Shown piece after piece: positions 11,262 to 22,107 of a stretch of DNA of 64,000 bases. The notes under the pieces were generated by a model that searched no databases, was not told the DNA's origin, and saw only the letters and a list, made by a program, of their open reading frames with translations. The DNA lies in contig QNQO01006232.1 of the NCBI GenBank assembly GCA_003290165.1, positions 248,001 to 312,000 on the forward strand, in the 5' to 3' direction. Both the position numbers and the translations under genes were made by a program. Within the stretch, counting starts at the first letter, position 1. Every line of letters starts with the position of its first letter. This DNA comes from Berberis thunbergii (Eukaryota; Streptophyta; Magnoliopsida; Ranunculales; Berberidaceae).

Positions 11262-12500
11262 GATTATGCTGCAGATGGTAGGAAAATGGGGACCTCGAGA
11301 ATGAGTAGACACATAAAATTGTATTGTAAATATTACCCATCAAACTAAAACAAGAATCAAAACATCATTATTGGTGATAAGGGTTAAAGTAATAAGATGG
11401 TTGCTAGGGGGTTTTCACAAAGTACTGTGATGGAGGGTTATGTTAAATGCTTGTAAAAGATGACCTTCCATTTAGCCATGTTGAGAATAATTGTTTTAGG
11501 GGTTTTTGTAGTGCTGCTTGCTCACAAAAGGATTTAAAACTTTTGTGTGATTCCTAATCACCAAGAGACCACCTTAGGGAGGCTTTTAGAGGGTTGTTTA
11601 TTGTATTGGGGGATTGAGAAGTATTGACCATAAATGTAGACAATGCTTCAGCAAGTAAGGTTGTTATAGATTGGGTTAGGAATAAGATGAATAGGTGAGA
11701 GAATTCACAAGCTGTTTTAGGTGGGAAATATTTGCATGTGAGATGTTGTACGCACATTACAAATTCAATTGTTGCAAGTGGTATGAAAAAGCTATTTAAG
11801 TCCATTTTAGATATTAGGAATGTTGTCAGGTCATCTTCAAATAGATTAGACTATTTTAAGTCTTGTGTTGAGAAGGAGAAACTTTCCAGCAAAGGACTTG
11901 TATGCTTAGATGTCCTCACAAGGTGGAAATCAACATTTTTAATGTTGGAGGTAGCCTTGGAATTTTAGAAGGTCTTTGTTAGAATGGAGGAGGATGATGA
12001 CAACCCCTTTTTGGCCTTATTCAAGAAACCAAATGAAGAGTTTGATGAGGAAGGGGATGTGCTTCAAACCAATCTAAGAAGATTAGGGTTGGACCACTTA
12101 GTAAGGTAGATTGGGACAATGCATTAGTCTTTGTAAAGTTTTTTAGGGTTTTTTATGATGTGAATTTGAGGTTTAGTGCATCATTGCACCAATGCACAAT
12201 TTTTCATGATGTATTGAGTTTAACATGAGATTGAAATGTTGTTTGTTGCACCAAAAATGACCACTAGTTTAGATGCTAGAAAACTATTGGTTGACATGGC
12301 AGCCATATGAAAACAAATTATAACAAGTATTTTGGCTCTTCTAGCACGTTGAACCCATTATCGATGTTTGTAGTAGTGTTAGATATAAGGTTCAAGTCAA
12401 TGCATATAACTCATCTTCTTAGAAAGGAAAATTAGATGAGGAAGATGTGCAGACAAAAATCAAATCACTGAAAGGAATTTTGACAACTCTTTATGATGAG
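11262..12500 (+). pseudogene. hAT (Ac-like) transposase pseudogene
   Basis: Reading across frames shows, in order, a BED-finger remnant (YAADGRKMGTSRMSRHIKLY, about 11262-11330), a middle region with VDNASASKVVIDWVRNKM (around 11640) and GGKYLHVRCCTHITNSIVA (11725), KGLVCLDVLTRWKSTFLMLE (11890-11950), then FRVFYDVNLRFSASLH (12140) and LVDMAAI (12290). These are the standard blocks of plant RICESLEEPER/Ac-type hAT transposases: zinc-finger DNA binding, RNase H-like catalytic core and inserted domain. Multiple stops and frameshifts break it. It ends at the codons LYDE, where the LTR element at 12501 is inserted. The C-terminal dimerisation region is not visible. No terminal repeats could be assigned. 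Confidence 0.85.
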
Positions 12501-12727
12501 TGATGTGTCCAAAAATCGTCCTCCTGTTTACAGATGTTACATCGCCAAGGAACACCTTTTTGGTGGTCGAAGGCACTCTGATGCTTAAGTCAGCAACTTT
12601 GTTTGAAAAATGAAGTAAATCTGGACAATACTCAGTTAAAGTTGCATATTTGTGTCTAATGTTCCCTTTACCTTTTATAATGGTCGCGATTAATTTTTTG
12701 GATGACTTAAGCATGTGAGGCGCAACG
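12501..12727 (-). repeat. 3' LTR of the Tat-like element
   Basis: Aligns with 19354-19595 over its length, for example CACCTTTTTGGTG and GTAAATCTGGACAA, with many substitutions and small gaps that point to an old insertion. Confidence 0.8.
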
Positions 12728-13040
12728 GAAGGAGATGTTTCTCTTAACAGTCTCCTCCTTAATGGAGATGCATCCGTAGAGGCGTAACTCCCTCCACGAC
12801 TCTTTTTGGTGCAATGTTCTTCTTTTTTATGAGAGAACTCGTGTCGGGCTCTGATTCGTTTAGGCCTGAATTCATGCTCTGTTTATGTTTCTCGTTGGCG
12901 ATCCTTACCTGGGCCTCTGTAATTGGCTTTATTCTCCTTGGGCTTTATGAACTGGTCAATAAATTGGACGTTATATCTTTGTGATGGGTCTCTATGTCAC
13001 GTGTATGACCGTGATGATCGGTCTATTTTGATGTATCATC

Positions 13041-13563
13041 TAGGGATGGGCATCCCATTCCGAACCCGTCTCGTCCCGTCCTGATTTTTTGGGTTCTTTT
13101 GGGATTGATCAAACTCATCCCGATCTAGTATGGGATGGGATCGGGATGGAGATTTTCAATCCTGCCTATCCCGTCCTGTCCCAAATTTATTTATTTATTA
13201 ATTATTATTTTTTTTTAATCAAAATACTCTTCTAAATTAAATGAATTGAATCATTAATTCTAAATGAAATTTAATATTTATTTGCCTTCAAAGAAAAGTT
13301 TAATATTTATTTATTTAATATCTATTATTATTTATGATGTAAGTTATATGTATATAAATTTTACATTATTGGTGTGTGAGTAATGTGAGATAAAAAAAAA
13401 TGTTATTTTTTATTTGAGGACTATTTAGTACATGTTCATCCCGTCCCATTCTGATCCCGTTTAAGATGGGATGAGGTCATGATGAGGTTTATCCCGTCCT
13501 GTCCCGATCCCGAATGAACGGGATGGGTCCATTTTCTTCCATCCTATTTTGTGCCCACCCCTA
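13041..13563. mobile_element. hAT element, GGGATGGG-rich family
   Basis: Ends TAGGGATGGGC and GCCCACCCCTA are inverted, with GGATGGGAT/ATCCCATCC-rich subterminal DNA. A perfect 8-bp duplication GTATCATC lies at 13033-13040 and 13564-13571. The AT-rich core has no coding capacity. Confidence 0.92.
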
Positions 13564-13903
13564 GTATCATCAGCTACTCTCTCCTTAGTTAGTGGGTATG
13601 TTCACGTATCCACTAACTGTGTGACGGTTGGTATTTCAATTGCACCTTTGCACTGAACTTAATGTCGTTAATAACTTTCGGTCAATCAATCATCTCAATT
13701 ACTTTGTTGTTTGTTTATTTTTGCACATATTTTTTGGGATTTTGCACACCATTATGTCCCATTTGTCGCTCCGTGAGTAGTTTCTTTGTTGCTCGATTGT
13801 ATAAGGGTGTTGTGACGACTTTGCTTCCTCTTTTACGCCATCTTTGCTATTAGGGTTATTTCTTCTTTCCTATTACATTTCCATCTTTTCTTGCCTATTC
13901 ACG

Positions 13904-16081
13904 ATGTCTGCTAGTGATCTACTGGACGATGAGCAGTTTTCTACCTATGAAACTCATTTTTTCCCAAAGAAGGCTTCTCATGCTACCTTGGATAGTGTCC
14001 GCTCCAACAACTCTTTGCCTTCTGACCTTGAGATCATTCTTCCTTGTGAAAATGACAGTCCTTGTCATCCAAGGAAGGCATATATTGCACTTTAGCCTCA
14101 TATGTTTTATGTCGTTCTTCGGTTTCCAGTTCCGAAGCTATTCTAGTCTTATCTAGATTTTTTGAGTATTCCTCTTGCTCAAATGGGCCCGAACAGTTGG
14201 ATAGTTATGGTTTCCACGTATGCTAGTGCCATCCTTTCTAGTATTCCTTTAACTGCTGAAATTTTGTATTATTTTGTGAGGTTTAGCGTGAAACCCAACC
14301 GCACCCATTTCCTTCGTTCTCCCGCGTGTTTCGGCAACCTTAATGATGACATCAGGGGTTGGTCATGAGATTGGTTTTATGCGTTTGTCCACTATGGCTA
14401 CTTCAATTTACGGGTTCTGCAGATAGTAAGGTTTTTCCAGGTTCCTATCAAGCTGAGGAATCAACAATTGATCGCTGAAGAACAGGTTATCAACGAGCGT
14501 TTTTGTAGCTTCACATAATTCTTTTGGACACCAATCTTACTGATGATATGGTGAGGTGCAATGGTTTATAAAGCATGAATGATGCCGAACAGGCTCGGAT
14601 GTTACGAATCTCAATGCTTGTGTTGTCGTTGATCGAAAAGTGAGCTCGGATGTTACATATCTCAATGCTTCTGTTAGCGTAACTACTGATCCGACTTTCG
14701 GGAAGAGAAAATTAATGAGGTCTGTTAGTTAGTTGAAGAGGTTGTTTCTGAGTTCTGACTGTGTTCCGAAGAAGAAACTACTCGTTGACTCTGTTCGTTG
14801 TGCTTTTCTTTACTCTGGTTTTGTTGATAGAGAACCTGCGAGGGAAGACCACTACTCTCTCAAGAGGCGGAATAGATGAAGTTGGCATTGGAAAGGAGTG
14901 AAAAATATACCATTCGTCCGCTGGACAATGGCTAAAAGAGACTCTTCTATGCTAATGGTGGCCTTGATGCTGCTAAGTGTTCTAACGAGGACCCTCAGTC
15001 CTTAGACGACAAAATGCTCCAATTGGCTGTTGTCCATTATAAGGAGCTTAGTAGTCGTGATCGAGTTTCGAAAACGCAGTTTTTTCATTTTTTTCCTCCT
15101 GTTGATGATGGGATGGAGGTCCCGCATTCTACAGCTTGCTTGGGCTTTCCTCCTGTTGAGGATGTTTATATTGTTCCTTCTTCTTTCCCAGCTGGGGGTG
15201 GTGGTTCCTCCATACTACCCGATCCTTGCGTCTTTCATTCGCGGATCAATTGGAATGAACCTACTCTGAAGAGACTCAAGTCAAATCAGATGGGAAGTTT
15301 TGTTGGTTTTCCCAGCTTGGCATGCAGGAGGGTGCGCGTAAGCTAATTAATGAATGGCACAGTTGGTCGGTGGAGAGGCCTTCGATGCCCATGTTGGATC
15401 TGAGCCTTCATCTTGATGATGGTCTTACGCTTGTAATGGACGGGATTACTCATCTTGCCTATGCAAAGGTGATGGGTTCAGGTCATCAGGTCAATCACAA
15501 TCTTGTGATTTCTCTGAAGAGGAAGTTCTTTGTGCTGCAATTGGTATTTTCCCATGTTTTTTAAAAGTGTGGTGTTTGAATGGATCAAAGTAGTTGGGGT
15601 TACTCAAGCTTCGTTGGCCGAGGTGGAGAGTGCGTGAAATCGGTCTGTGGTCACGCTTGAGTCTTTAAGAGCTGAATTAAACGGTATTCAGGCACGTCTG
15701 CATGATGTGGAGAAAAGGTTGTCTGCCGAGAAGGCACTTCATGATGAGGTCGCACATGCAATGATAGAACACTCTAAAAATCGCGACATTGCCAAAAAAA
15801 TGGTGGAGCAATGACTAGCTTCACTTGTCGAGGTCAAGGCTGATTCCTCCGTGATGCTCACTACTACTGAGGGTCAACTTATCGCGGCCAAAAGTGAGCT
15901 TTCTTCCGTTAAGGCCAGGCTTCGTGTTATGGAGGTGGTGGATTGGCAACGGGTTGTCGATGGTCAGAACGAGAGTCTGGACTATATTGAGGGTCTCGGC
16001 GTTGAGGATGAAGAGGGTATTGAAGACCCTCCGGGTGATCCAATGGCTGAGGAGCCGCCACCTTCTCCTCTTGAAGAGTGA
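13904..16081 (+). pseudogene. PF04195-type (putative gypsy-type transposon) ORF, antisense to its host element
   Basis: From the ATG at 13904 one frame runs through LDDEQFSTYETHFFPKKASH and SDLEIILPCENDSPCHPRKA, then FPVPKLF, SIPLAQMGPNSWIVMVSTY and NRTHFLRSPACFGNLNDD. This is the family pattern for the plant domain called putative gypsy-type transposon. In-frame stops fall at 14093 and in the PKLF*SYL segment, and frameshifts follow. A second part (about 15580-16081) has heptad-like, Lys/Glu-rich sequence (LRAELNGIQARLHDVEKRLS) and an acidic Pro-rich tail ending at a TGA, as expected of the coiled-coil end of such proteins. It lies opposite to the gag of the same LTR element. Extra antisense ORFs are known in Tat-lineage elements. 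Function is not established. Confidence 0.7.
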
Positions 16082-16555
16082 GTCCCTGACAATGATCTAG
16101 CTATTCCTCTTTCTGCAGATGGTGTCGCTGATTATGTTATAAATCTTTCCCCTTAATATTTTATTGATTTGTTCTTTTTGAATGTCATATAGTAGCTTTT
16201 GAATGAAGAACGAGAGTTTTCTTCTTTGATTTTCTTGTTGACTTCGTTGGTCCATTGTTGTCTGAATGATTTGTATTCCAGCTATATCTTTGTATGTCTT
16301 TTGCTAATTCAAATTTTCCTATGTTTCAGTACGTATGTCTCAACCTTGTGTTTGTCATTTCGGAGCTTTCGTGAAAAAGCTATTTTGTCTGTTTGTCTTC
16401 TACTTTGTTGATCTGGTGTGTTAGCTAATCCAAGGCTCTCCTGGGCTGTACTTACTTGTTCCTCCATTGTTTGCTCTGTTTGTCTAATCAAAACGGATTT
16501 TGCCTCTTTTGAGTTGGTTTGTTGATTTCGTTGTCTCGAAGTTGCTTTTACTTCA

Positions 16556-17220
16556 TTGATTCATTTGCTCAACTTTACTTCGTTAACACGACGTCTCAGT
16601 CGACTCAAAGTTTTTATGTTAAGTTGACTCGTTCGTCCACTTTGGCTTCATTGGTTCGACGCTCTAGTCAAGTTGACTCGTTCGTCCACTTTGTCTTCAT
16701 TGGTTCGACGCTCTAGTCAAGTTGACTTGTTCGTCCACTTTGGCTTTGTAGTAGACCTGAAGTCATTTTACTTAGTTGACTCGTTCGTCCAACTTTCCCT
16801 TTGTTAACTAGACGTCTCAGTCGACTTGAAATTTTTATGTTAAGTTGACTCGTTAGTCGAACTTTTACTTTGTTAACTAGACGTCTTAATCGATTCGAAG
16901 TTTGTATGTTAAGTTGACTTGTTCATCCACTTTGGCTTTGTCGGTTCGACACTCTAGTCGACCTGAAGTCATTTTACTGAGTTGACTCGTTCGTCTAACT
17001 TTCACTTCGTTAACTCGACATCTCAATCAACTCAAAGTTTTATTTTAACTTGACTCGTTCGTCCACTTTGGCTTCGTTGGTTCGATGCTCTAGTCAACCT
17101 GAAGTCATTTTACTTAGTTGACTCGTTCGTCCAACTTTTACTTGTTAACTTGACGACTCAGTCGACTCAAAGTTTTTATGTTAAGTTGACTCGTTCGTCT
17201 AACTTTTACTTCGTTGGTTG
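16556..17220. repeat. Minisatellite with two alternating unit types
   Basis: About eleven units of roughly 49-69 bp, each starting GTTGACTCGTTCGTCCA. One type continues with CTTTGGCTTCGTTGGTTCG and the other with TTAACTCGACGTCTCAGTCG. Units are well conserved in their first 17 bases and vary after. The array lies between the gag and antisense-ORF regions of the Tat-like element. Confidence 0.9.
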
Positions 17221-17799
17221 ATCATACCAGAAGTTTATTATATATATCTGACTTGTGTCCTGATTCCTTTTGGCTCTATATGTTGATTGTTTTGCATAGC
17301 TTCGCTTTGAAAATTGTTCACCTTTGTGGGATGTTGATTCCGAAATTAAAACTTTATTGATTTTCTTGTTTGGATGTCTTGACCATTTCTAGCGGTCGCT
17401 TTTCTGGAACAATTACTCTTCATTGTGGAGAAAATTTTTTTATCATTGTGTGGCTGATGTCTATCCTCCCGTTGGTGTTTCGATCCTCTTTCTTGTTTAA
17501 TTTATGACCTCCTTTGCTTGACCCATTATTGCTCCTTGTTTGGCATCTCTTGCTGACTCTTGGTAGAGTTTGTCGTTGCTTATTCCTTTGTAAGTAATTT
17601 TGATTGGATTTGTATCCACTAGTAGAGTCCCTGAGTCGGTCAATGCATCCATCTTCAGGGCGTTAATCTTTTCGCTTCGATATAGATATGTTCAAGTAGG
17701 AGATATTTTTTTGCTGGGGTAGATGTAGTGTAGAGCATATATCAGTTTCCTAGATCGTTCTTTTGATCTTGTGGTAGTGGTATCTGCTTTTTCTTTTCT
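17221..17799. other. Non-coding stretch of the Tat-like element
   Basis: T-rich on the plus strand; no domain recognised on either strand. Confidence 0.4.
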
Positions 17800-19320
17800 T
17801 TGAGTTGTTTGTCTGGTATTCCGATGAATTCATCAAGTCGTCCTCTTTGGACCCAATGCTTGATTTCCTCTTTCAATTTTTAGTAGTCCTTGGTATCATG
17901 TTCGTGATCCTTGTGAAAGGAGCAGTGCATGCTTTTGTCTCGTCCTTCTAGGTTTCCTCTCATCCCGGATTGCCAGTTGACGTTATCCCAATTCGCCATG
18001 TGTTTCAAGATGTTGGTTGTCTTTAGGGTCGTGTACGGTTTGTACTATTTTTTCATTACGCAAGTTATCCGCTTATGACTTGGCCGTGTCGATTGTGACT
18101 TCCTCGATTTCTGCTGGTTGGACTCAGTTTTTCCGTCGTTTCGATGTTTTTTTGAATGATTGCTATCTTTCCGTGGTCTGTCATCATGCCTTATTTTTTT
18201 TTTCTTTCCTGTTTCCTTGAATAGTTCTCCTTTTCCCGTTCATTCTTCCTTCTCGCAGCTTTCATCTCTTCAATGGAGATGTGGTTCTGTGTTGTTTTCA
18301 GCAGGACCGCCATGCCTTTTTGAGGCTCCAAGTTAAGGGCATAAAAAAGAGGACTATCTTCAGTCCGACGAAAAAAGGTTGTAGCGATTGTGTCATCACT
18401 ACATCCATCAATCATTGTCAATTTGTTGGTAAAGCGAGTGACATATTCTCGTATTGTCTCTTCGGGCTTCTGTCAATAGGTAGTGGAATCCTTTCCTCAT
18501 CCACTAGTTCCCAATGAATCTGGTGATAAAAGCAGTGGCTAAAGCTTGAAAGGAGCTTATCGACCTCGATGGTAGGCTATTGAACCAATTCATCACTGTG
18601 GAAGTGAGGCTGGTCGAAAATGTTCTGCATAGGATCGACTCCATGGTTTCCTTTAGGCCATCATGTGGTGGAAGTGTCTTAGGTGATCTGTTGGGTCAGT
18701 GGTACCATCATAACTTTGAACTTTGGCGGAGTGAATTTTTTTTGCATTGCCTTTTTTATGAGTGCGTCGGAGAATGACGTTTGGCTAACTCGTATAGTAT
18801 GTTGGCATCCGTGGCTCCAATTCTGAACGGGATTTCAGCAAACATTTCGTCTCACTATGGAGTCTTGGCTTGGGGGAGCTCGTTACTTTTGAAGTTTCCC
18901 TATTGGGGTTTTGTTGGGACTTTATCGATTCCTTGAGTTCGGTTGGCGAAATTTTGTTGGAGCGGTACCTAAACAGGGTCAGATGCCTAGATGCGCTCCT
19001 GGGTGATTTTTTTCATCATTTTTGTCAAGTAGTTCATCTGGGCCATGAGCAAATCTACCTGAGGTTCCGTGGGAGCGTCGCCAGATGTTTGGGTTGTTTG
19101 GGCTACTGCGTGCTACAGATCCCTATTCTCGGGTGCTATAGGTCGGATGATCTGGGATTTTTTTCTCCGTGAGTTGTCAGTGGTGTACTGTTGTCAGTAG
19201 GAGAGTTGTCGTGATCATCACTGAGTTGAATCTATAGAGTGTGTCATTTGCTCTGACAGCTTGTTGATCTTTTATCAGATTATGGTGAGCTTTGTCACCA
19301 TGGATCTTGTTTTTAGAAAG
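17800..19320 (-). pseudogene. Retrotransposon gag pseudogene
   Basis: On the minus strand the capsid-type gag motif appears in pieces: YDGTTDPTDHLRHFHHMM (about 18720), NWFNSLPSRSISSFQALATA (about 18560), then DGCSDDTIATTFFRRTEDSP (from the open frame 18191-18421) and a His/Asp-rich segment CSFHKDHEHDTKDY followed by LKEEIKHWVQRGRLDEFIG (about 17815-17950). This order is that of plant Ty3/gypsy gag proteins ending in a knuckle-like region. Several stops and shifts break it. It starts close to the primer-binding site at 19332-19351, as expected for a 5' gag. No protease or pol follows. Confidence 0.8.
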
Positions 19321-19331
19321 GAAACTCATCG

Positions 19332-19351
19332 TTCCCCACGGACGGCACCAA
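19332..19351 (-). promoter_or_regulatory. Primer-binding site of the Tat-like element
   Basis: Minus-strand TTGGTGCCGTCCGTGGGGAA sits two bases inside the right LTR. The sequence type is common in plant Ty3/gypsy elements next to the 5' LTR and fixes the element's orientation. Confidence 0.75.
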
Positions 19352-19353
19352 AT

Positions 19354-19595
19354 TGATGCATCCAAAAATCGCCCTCGTGAGAGTTTGACCTGCAAAACAG
19401 ATGTTAGACTGCCAATGACCACCTTTTTGGTGATAGAAGGCACTCCGATGCTTAAGTCAACAACTATGTTTGAAAATGAAGTAAATCTGGACAAAACTCA
19501 GTTAAAGTTGCATACATGTGTCGAATGTTCCCTTTACCTTTTATAATGATCATGGTTAATTCTCTGCGTGACTTAAACATGTGAGCCGCAACAAA
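19354..19595 (-). repeat. 5' LTR of the Tat-like element
   Basis: Pairs with 12501-12727. The plus-strand start TGATGCATCC and the end CCGCAACA give TG...CA style termini on the minus strand; the outer edge is uncertain by two bases. Confidence 0.8.
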
Positions 19596-19603
19596 ATGAG
19601 TCC

Positions 19604-20040
19604 TATAATGAAGATGTCAAATCTATTACTACCCTTAGGAGTGGAAAACAGGTTGGCAATCGAGTACAAGTGCCCGATTTGAGTGTCGGTGGATCCACGT
19701 CTCAGTCAAAGCAGGTTGCATCTCCATCTGACAAGGAGGCGGATAAAGCCTTACCTTCTACCGATGCTCATGTTGACTCTGACCCCACTCAGGCATCTTA
19801 CTTGCCTAGAGCCCCATTTCTGTCACGGTCAGCTCCGACAAAGAAAGGAACAAATGTAAACGATATAATGGAAATTTTTAGACAAGTCCACATAAATATC
19901 CCATTACTCGATGCTATCAAGCAAGTTCCTAGCTACGCCAAATTTTTTGAAGGATCTTTGCACACAGAAGCGGAAGCTATATGTGCAAAAGAGGGCCTTC
20001 CTCACCGAGCAAGTATAGGGATCTTGATTGCCCGACTATT
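19604..20040 (+). pseudogene. Athila-like gag C-terminal part
   Basis: Reads DVKSITTLRSGKQVGNRVQV, then the conserved gag-to-protease linker MEIFRQVHINIPLLDAIKQV and PSYAKFFEGS. The TLRSGKQ and IPLLDAIKQVP motifs are hallmarks of the Athila/Tat polyprotein. The frame changes near 19980, where protease begins. Confidence 0.85.
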
Positions 20041-22107
20041 TCTTGTATTATCGGTGACCATATGATAGATAAGGCATTATTGGATTTAGGGGCGAGTGTT
20101 AATTTGTTGTCATATTCTGTTTATGAGCAATTAGGTCTCGGTGAGTTAAAACCGACTAGAGTAACACTGCAATTGGCAGATAAGTCTGTCAGAGTCCCCC
20201 GTGGTGTTATAGAGGATGTGATTATCAAGGTTGAAAAATTTTATTACGCTGTGGACTTTATAGTTCTTGATACACAACCTGTTCACAATCCCTCGAGTCA
20301 CATCCCAGTCATTTTGGGTCGACCATTTTTTGCCACATCCAATGCCATTATTAACTGCAGGAATGAAATTATGAAATTGTCATTTGGAAACATGACTGTC
20401 AAACTCAACATTTTTAATGTTAGTCAACAACCCCCAGAGTCTGAAGATATCCATGAGGTTGACATGATTGAGAGTTTGGTGGAAAATTCCTTTCCGCAGT
20501 CCGCCTTAGATGATCCCTTAACGGTTTGTTTGACTCATTCTGGTTTAGACTTCGATATTAATAATTCCATTAGGGAAATGAATGTTTTGCTTGATGCATC
20601 CCCTAGTATGGTTCCTGGTTATTCATGGAGGTCTAAAGTTGAACCCCTTCCACTTAGTGAGTCAAAACCCATCCCTTCGGTTGAGAAGCCACCCAAGCTT
20701 GGCCTTAAACCATTACCTGACAACCTCAAGTATAAGTTTTTAGGTTATGATGATACTTTACCGGTTATTATTTCATCGACATTGACTGTTGAACAGGAAA
20801 GAAAATTGCTAAACGTTCTGAAAGAACATAAGGCATCACTTGGGTGGACTATAGCGGATATTAAAGGAATAAATCCAACTGTTTGCATGCATCGTATTCA
20901 TATGGAAGATAATGCCAAAACTTCACGTGAAATGCAACGTAGACTTAATCTTAATCTTAAGGAGGTTGTCCGAGCCGAAATGCTCAAATTGTTGGATGCT
21001 GGTATTATTTACCCCATTTCAGATAGCTTTTGGCCAGTTCAGGTTGTTCCCAAGAAATCAGGGGTAACTGTAGTCACAAATGATAAGAATGAGTTAGTGC
21101 CTACCTGCATGACCACTGGATAGCGAGTTTGTATTGACTACCGTAAGTTGAACTCGGGCACGAGGAAAGATCATTTTCCTCTCCCTTTTATCGATCAGAT
21201 GCTTGAGAGGTTAGCCAGACATGATTACTATTGTTTTCTTGATGGATATTTCTGTTATAACCGAGGATCAAGAGAAAACTACATTCACTTGCCCTTTTGG
21301 GACTTTTGCTTATCGGAGATGCCTTTTGGGTTGTGTAACGCACCCGCCACCTTTCAGAGGTGTATGCTTAGTATTTTCTCGGATATGGTTGAAAGGTTTC
21401 TTGAGGTGTTCATGGATGACTTCTCCGTGTTTGGGGATTCATTTGATGAGTGTTTGCATTATTTAACCCTAGTGTTAAAGAGGTGTGAAGAGAAAAGTTT
21501 TGTCTTGAATTGGGAGAAATGTCATTTTATGGTTAGGCAAGGTATAGTTCTTGGGCACATAATTTCTAACAAGGGCATTGAAGTTGACAAAGCAAAAATT
21601 GACTTAATCTTGAGTCTTCCACCACCGAAGACGGTGAAAGACAGTAGATCTTTTCTAGGCCATGCTGGTTTTTACCGTAGGTTCATTAAGGATTTTAGCA
21701 AGGCTACTCGTCCTTTATGCAATTTACTTGCTAAGGACTCTGCCTTCTTCTTTGATGAAGACTGTTTGAAAGCCTTTGAAAAGCTTAAACAATTGTTGAC
21801 TTTAGCTCCAATCATCCAACCTCCTAATTGGAATTTACCTTTTGAGCTTATGTGTGATGCTTCTGATTTTGCAGTTGGAGCTGTCATAGGACAACGGGTG
21901 GACAAAATGCCCTATGTTATCTATTATGCCAGTAGAACTCTACAAGATGCGCAACTTAATTACTCCACCATGGAGAAGGAGTTACTCGCTATTGTCTTTG
22001 CATTGGACAAATTTAGGTCATACCTTATAGGATCCAAAGTTATCATTTTTACTAATCATGCAGTGCTGAAGTACCTTTTTCTAAAAAGGATGCTAAGCCA
22101 CGCTTGA
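19981..22107 (+). pseudogene. Athila-like protease, reverse transcriptase and RNase H
   Basis: Protease is marked by ALLDLGASVNLL (catalytic Asp near 20082) and VILGRPFFATSNAIINC. RT follows with WTIADIKGINPTVCMHRI (about 20850), a TAG at 21121, CIDYRKLN, PFGLCNAPATFQRCM (about 21330) and the active-site MDD in EVFMDDFSVFGDS (about 21415). The Athila-typical FLGHAGFYRRFIKDFS (about 21660) and the RNase H start MCDASDFAVGAVIG (about 21850) follow. The frame ends at 22105, where family members continue. Around 21240-21290 the expected substrate-binding block is disrupted (DGYFCYNRGSRENY). The enzyme would copy the RNA genome in virus-like particles; this copy is dead. Confidence 0.9.

Larger units (their letters stand above)
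12501..19595 (-). mobile_element. Tat-like Ty3/gypsy LTR element without visible pol, minus strand
   Basis: Direct repeats at 12501-12727 and 19354-19595 (about 230-240 bp) are the LTRs. Inside the right one lies a primer-binding-like sequence read on the minus strand (TTGGTGCCGTCCGTGGGGAA), so the element runs right to left. ATGAG occurs at 12496-12500 and 19596-19600, a candidate 5-bp target duplication. Contents in minus-strand order: LTR, PBS, gag (to about 17800), minisatellite, region antisense to a plus-strand PF04195-type ORF, LTR. Protease, RT and integrase are not seen, so it is non-autonomous. A hAT element is inserted at 13041-13563. Confidence 0.75.
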
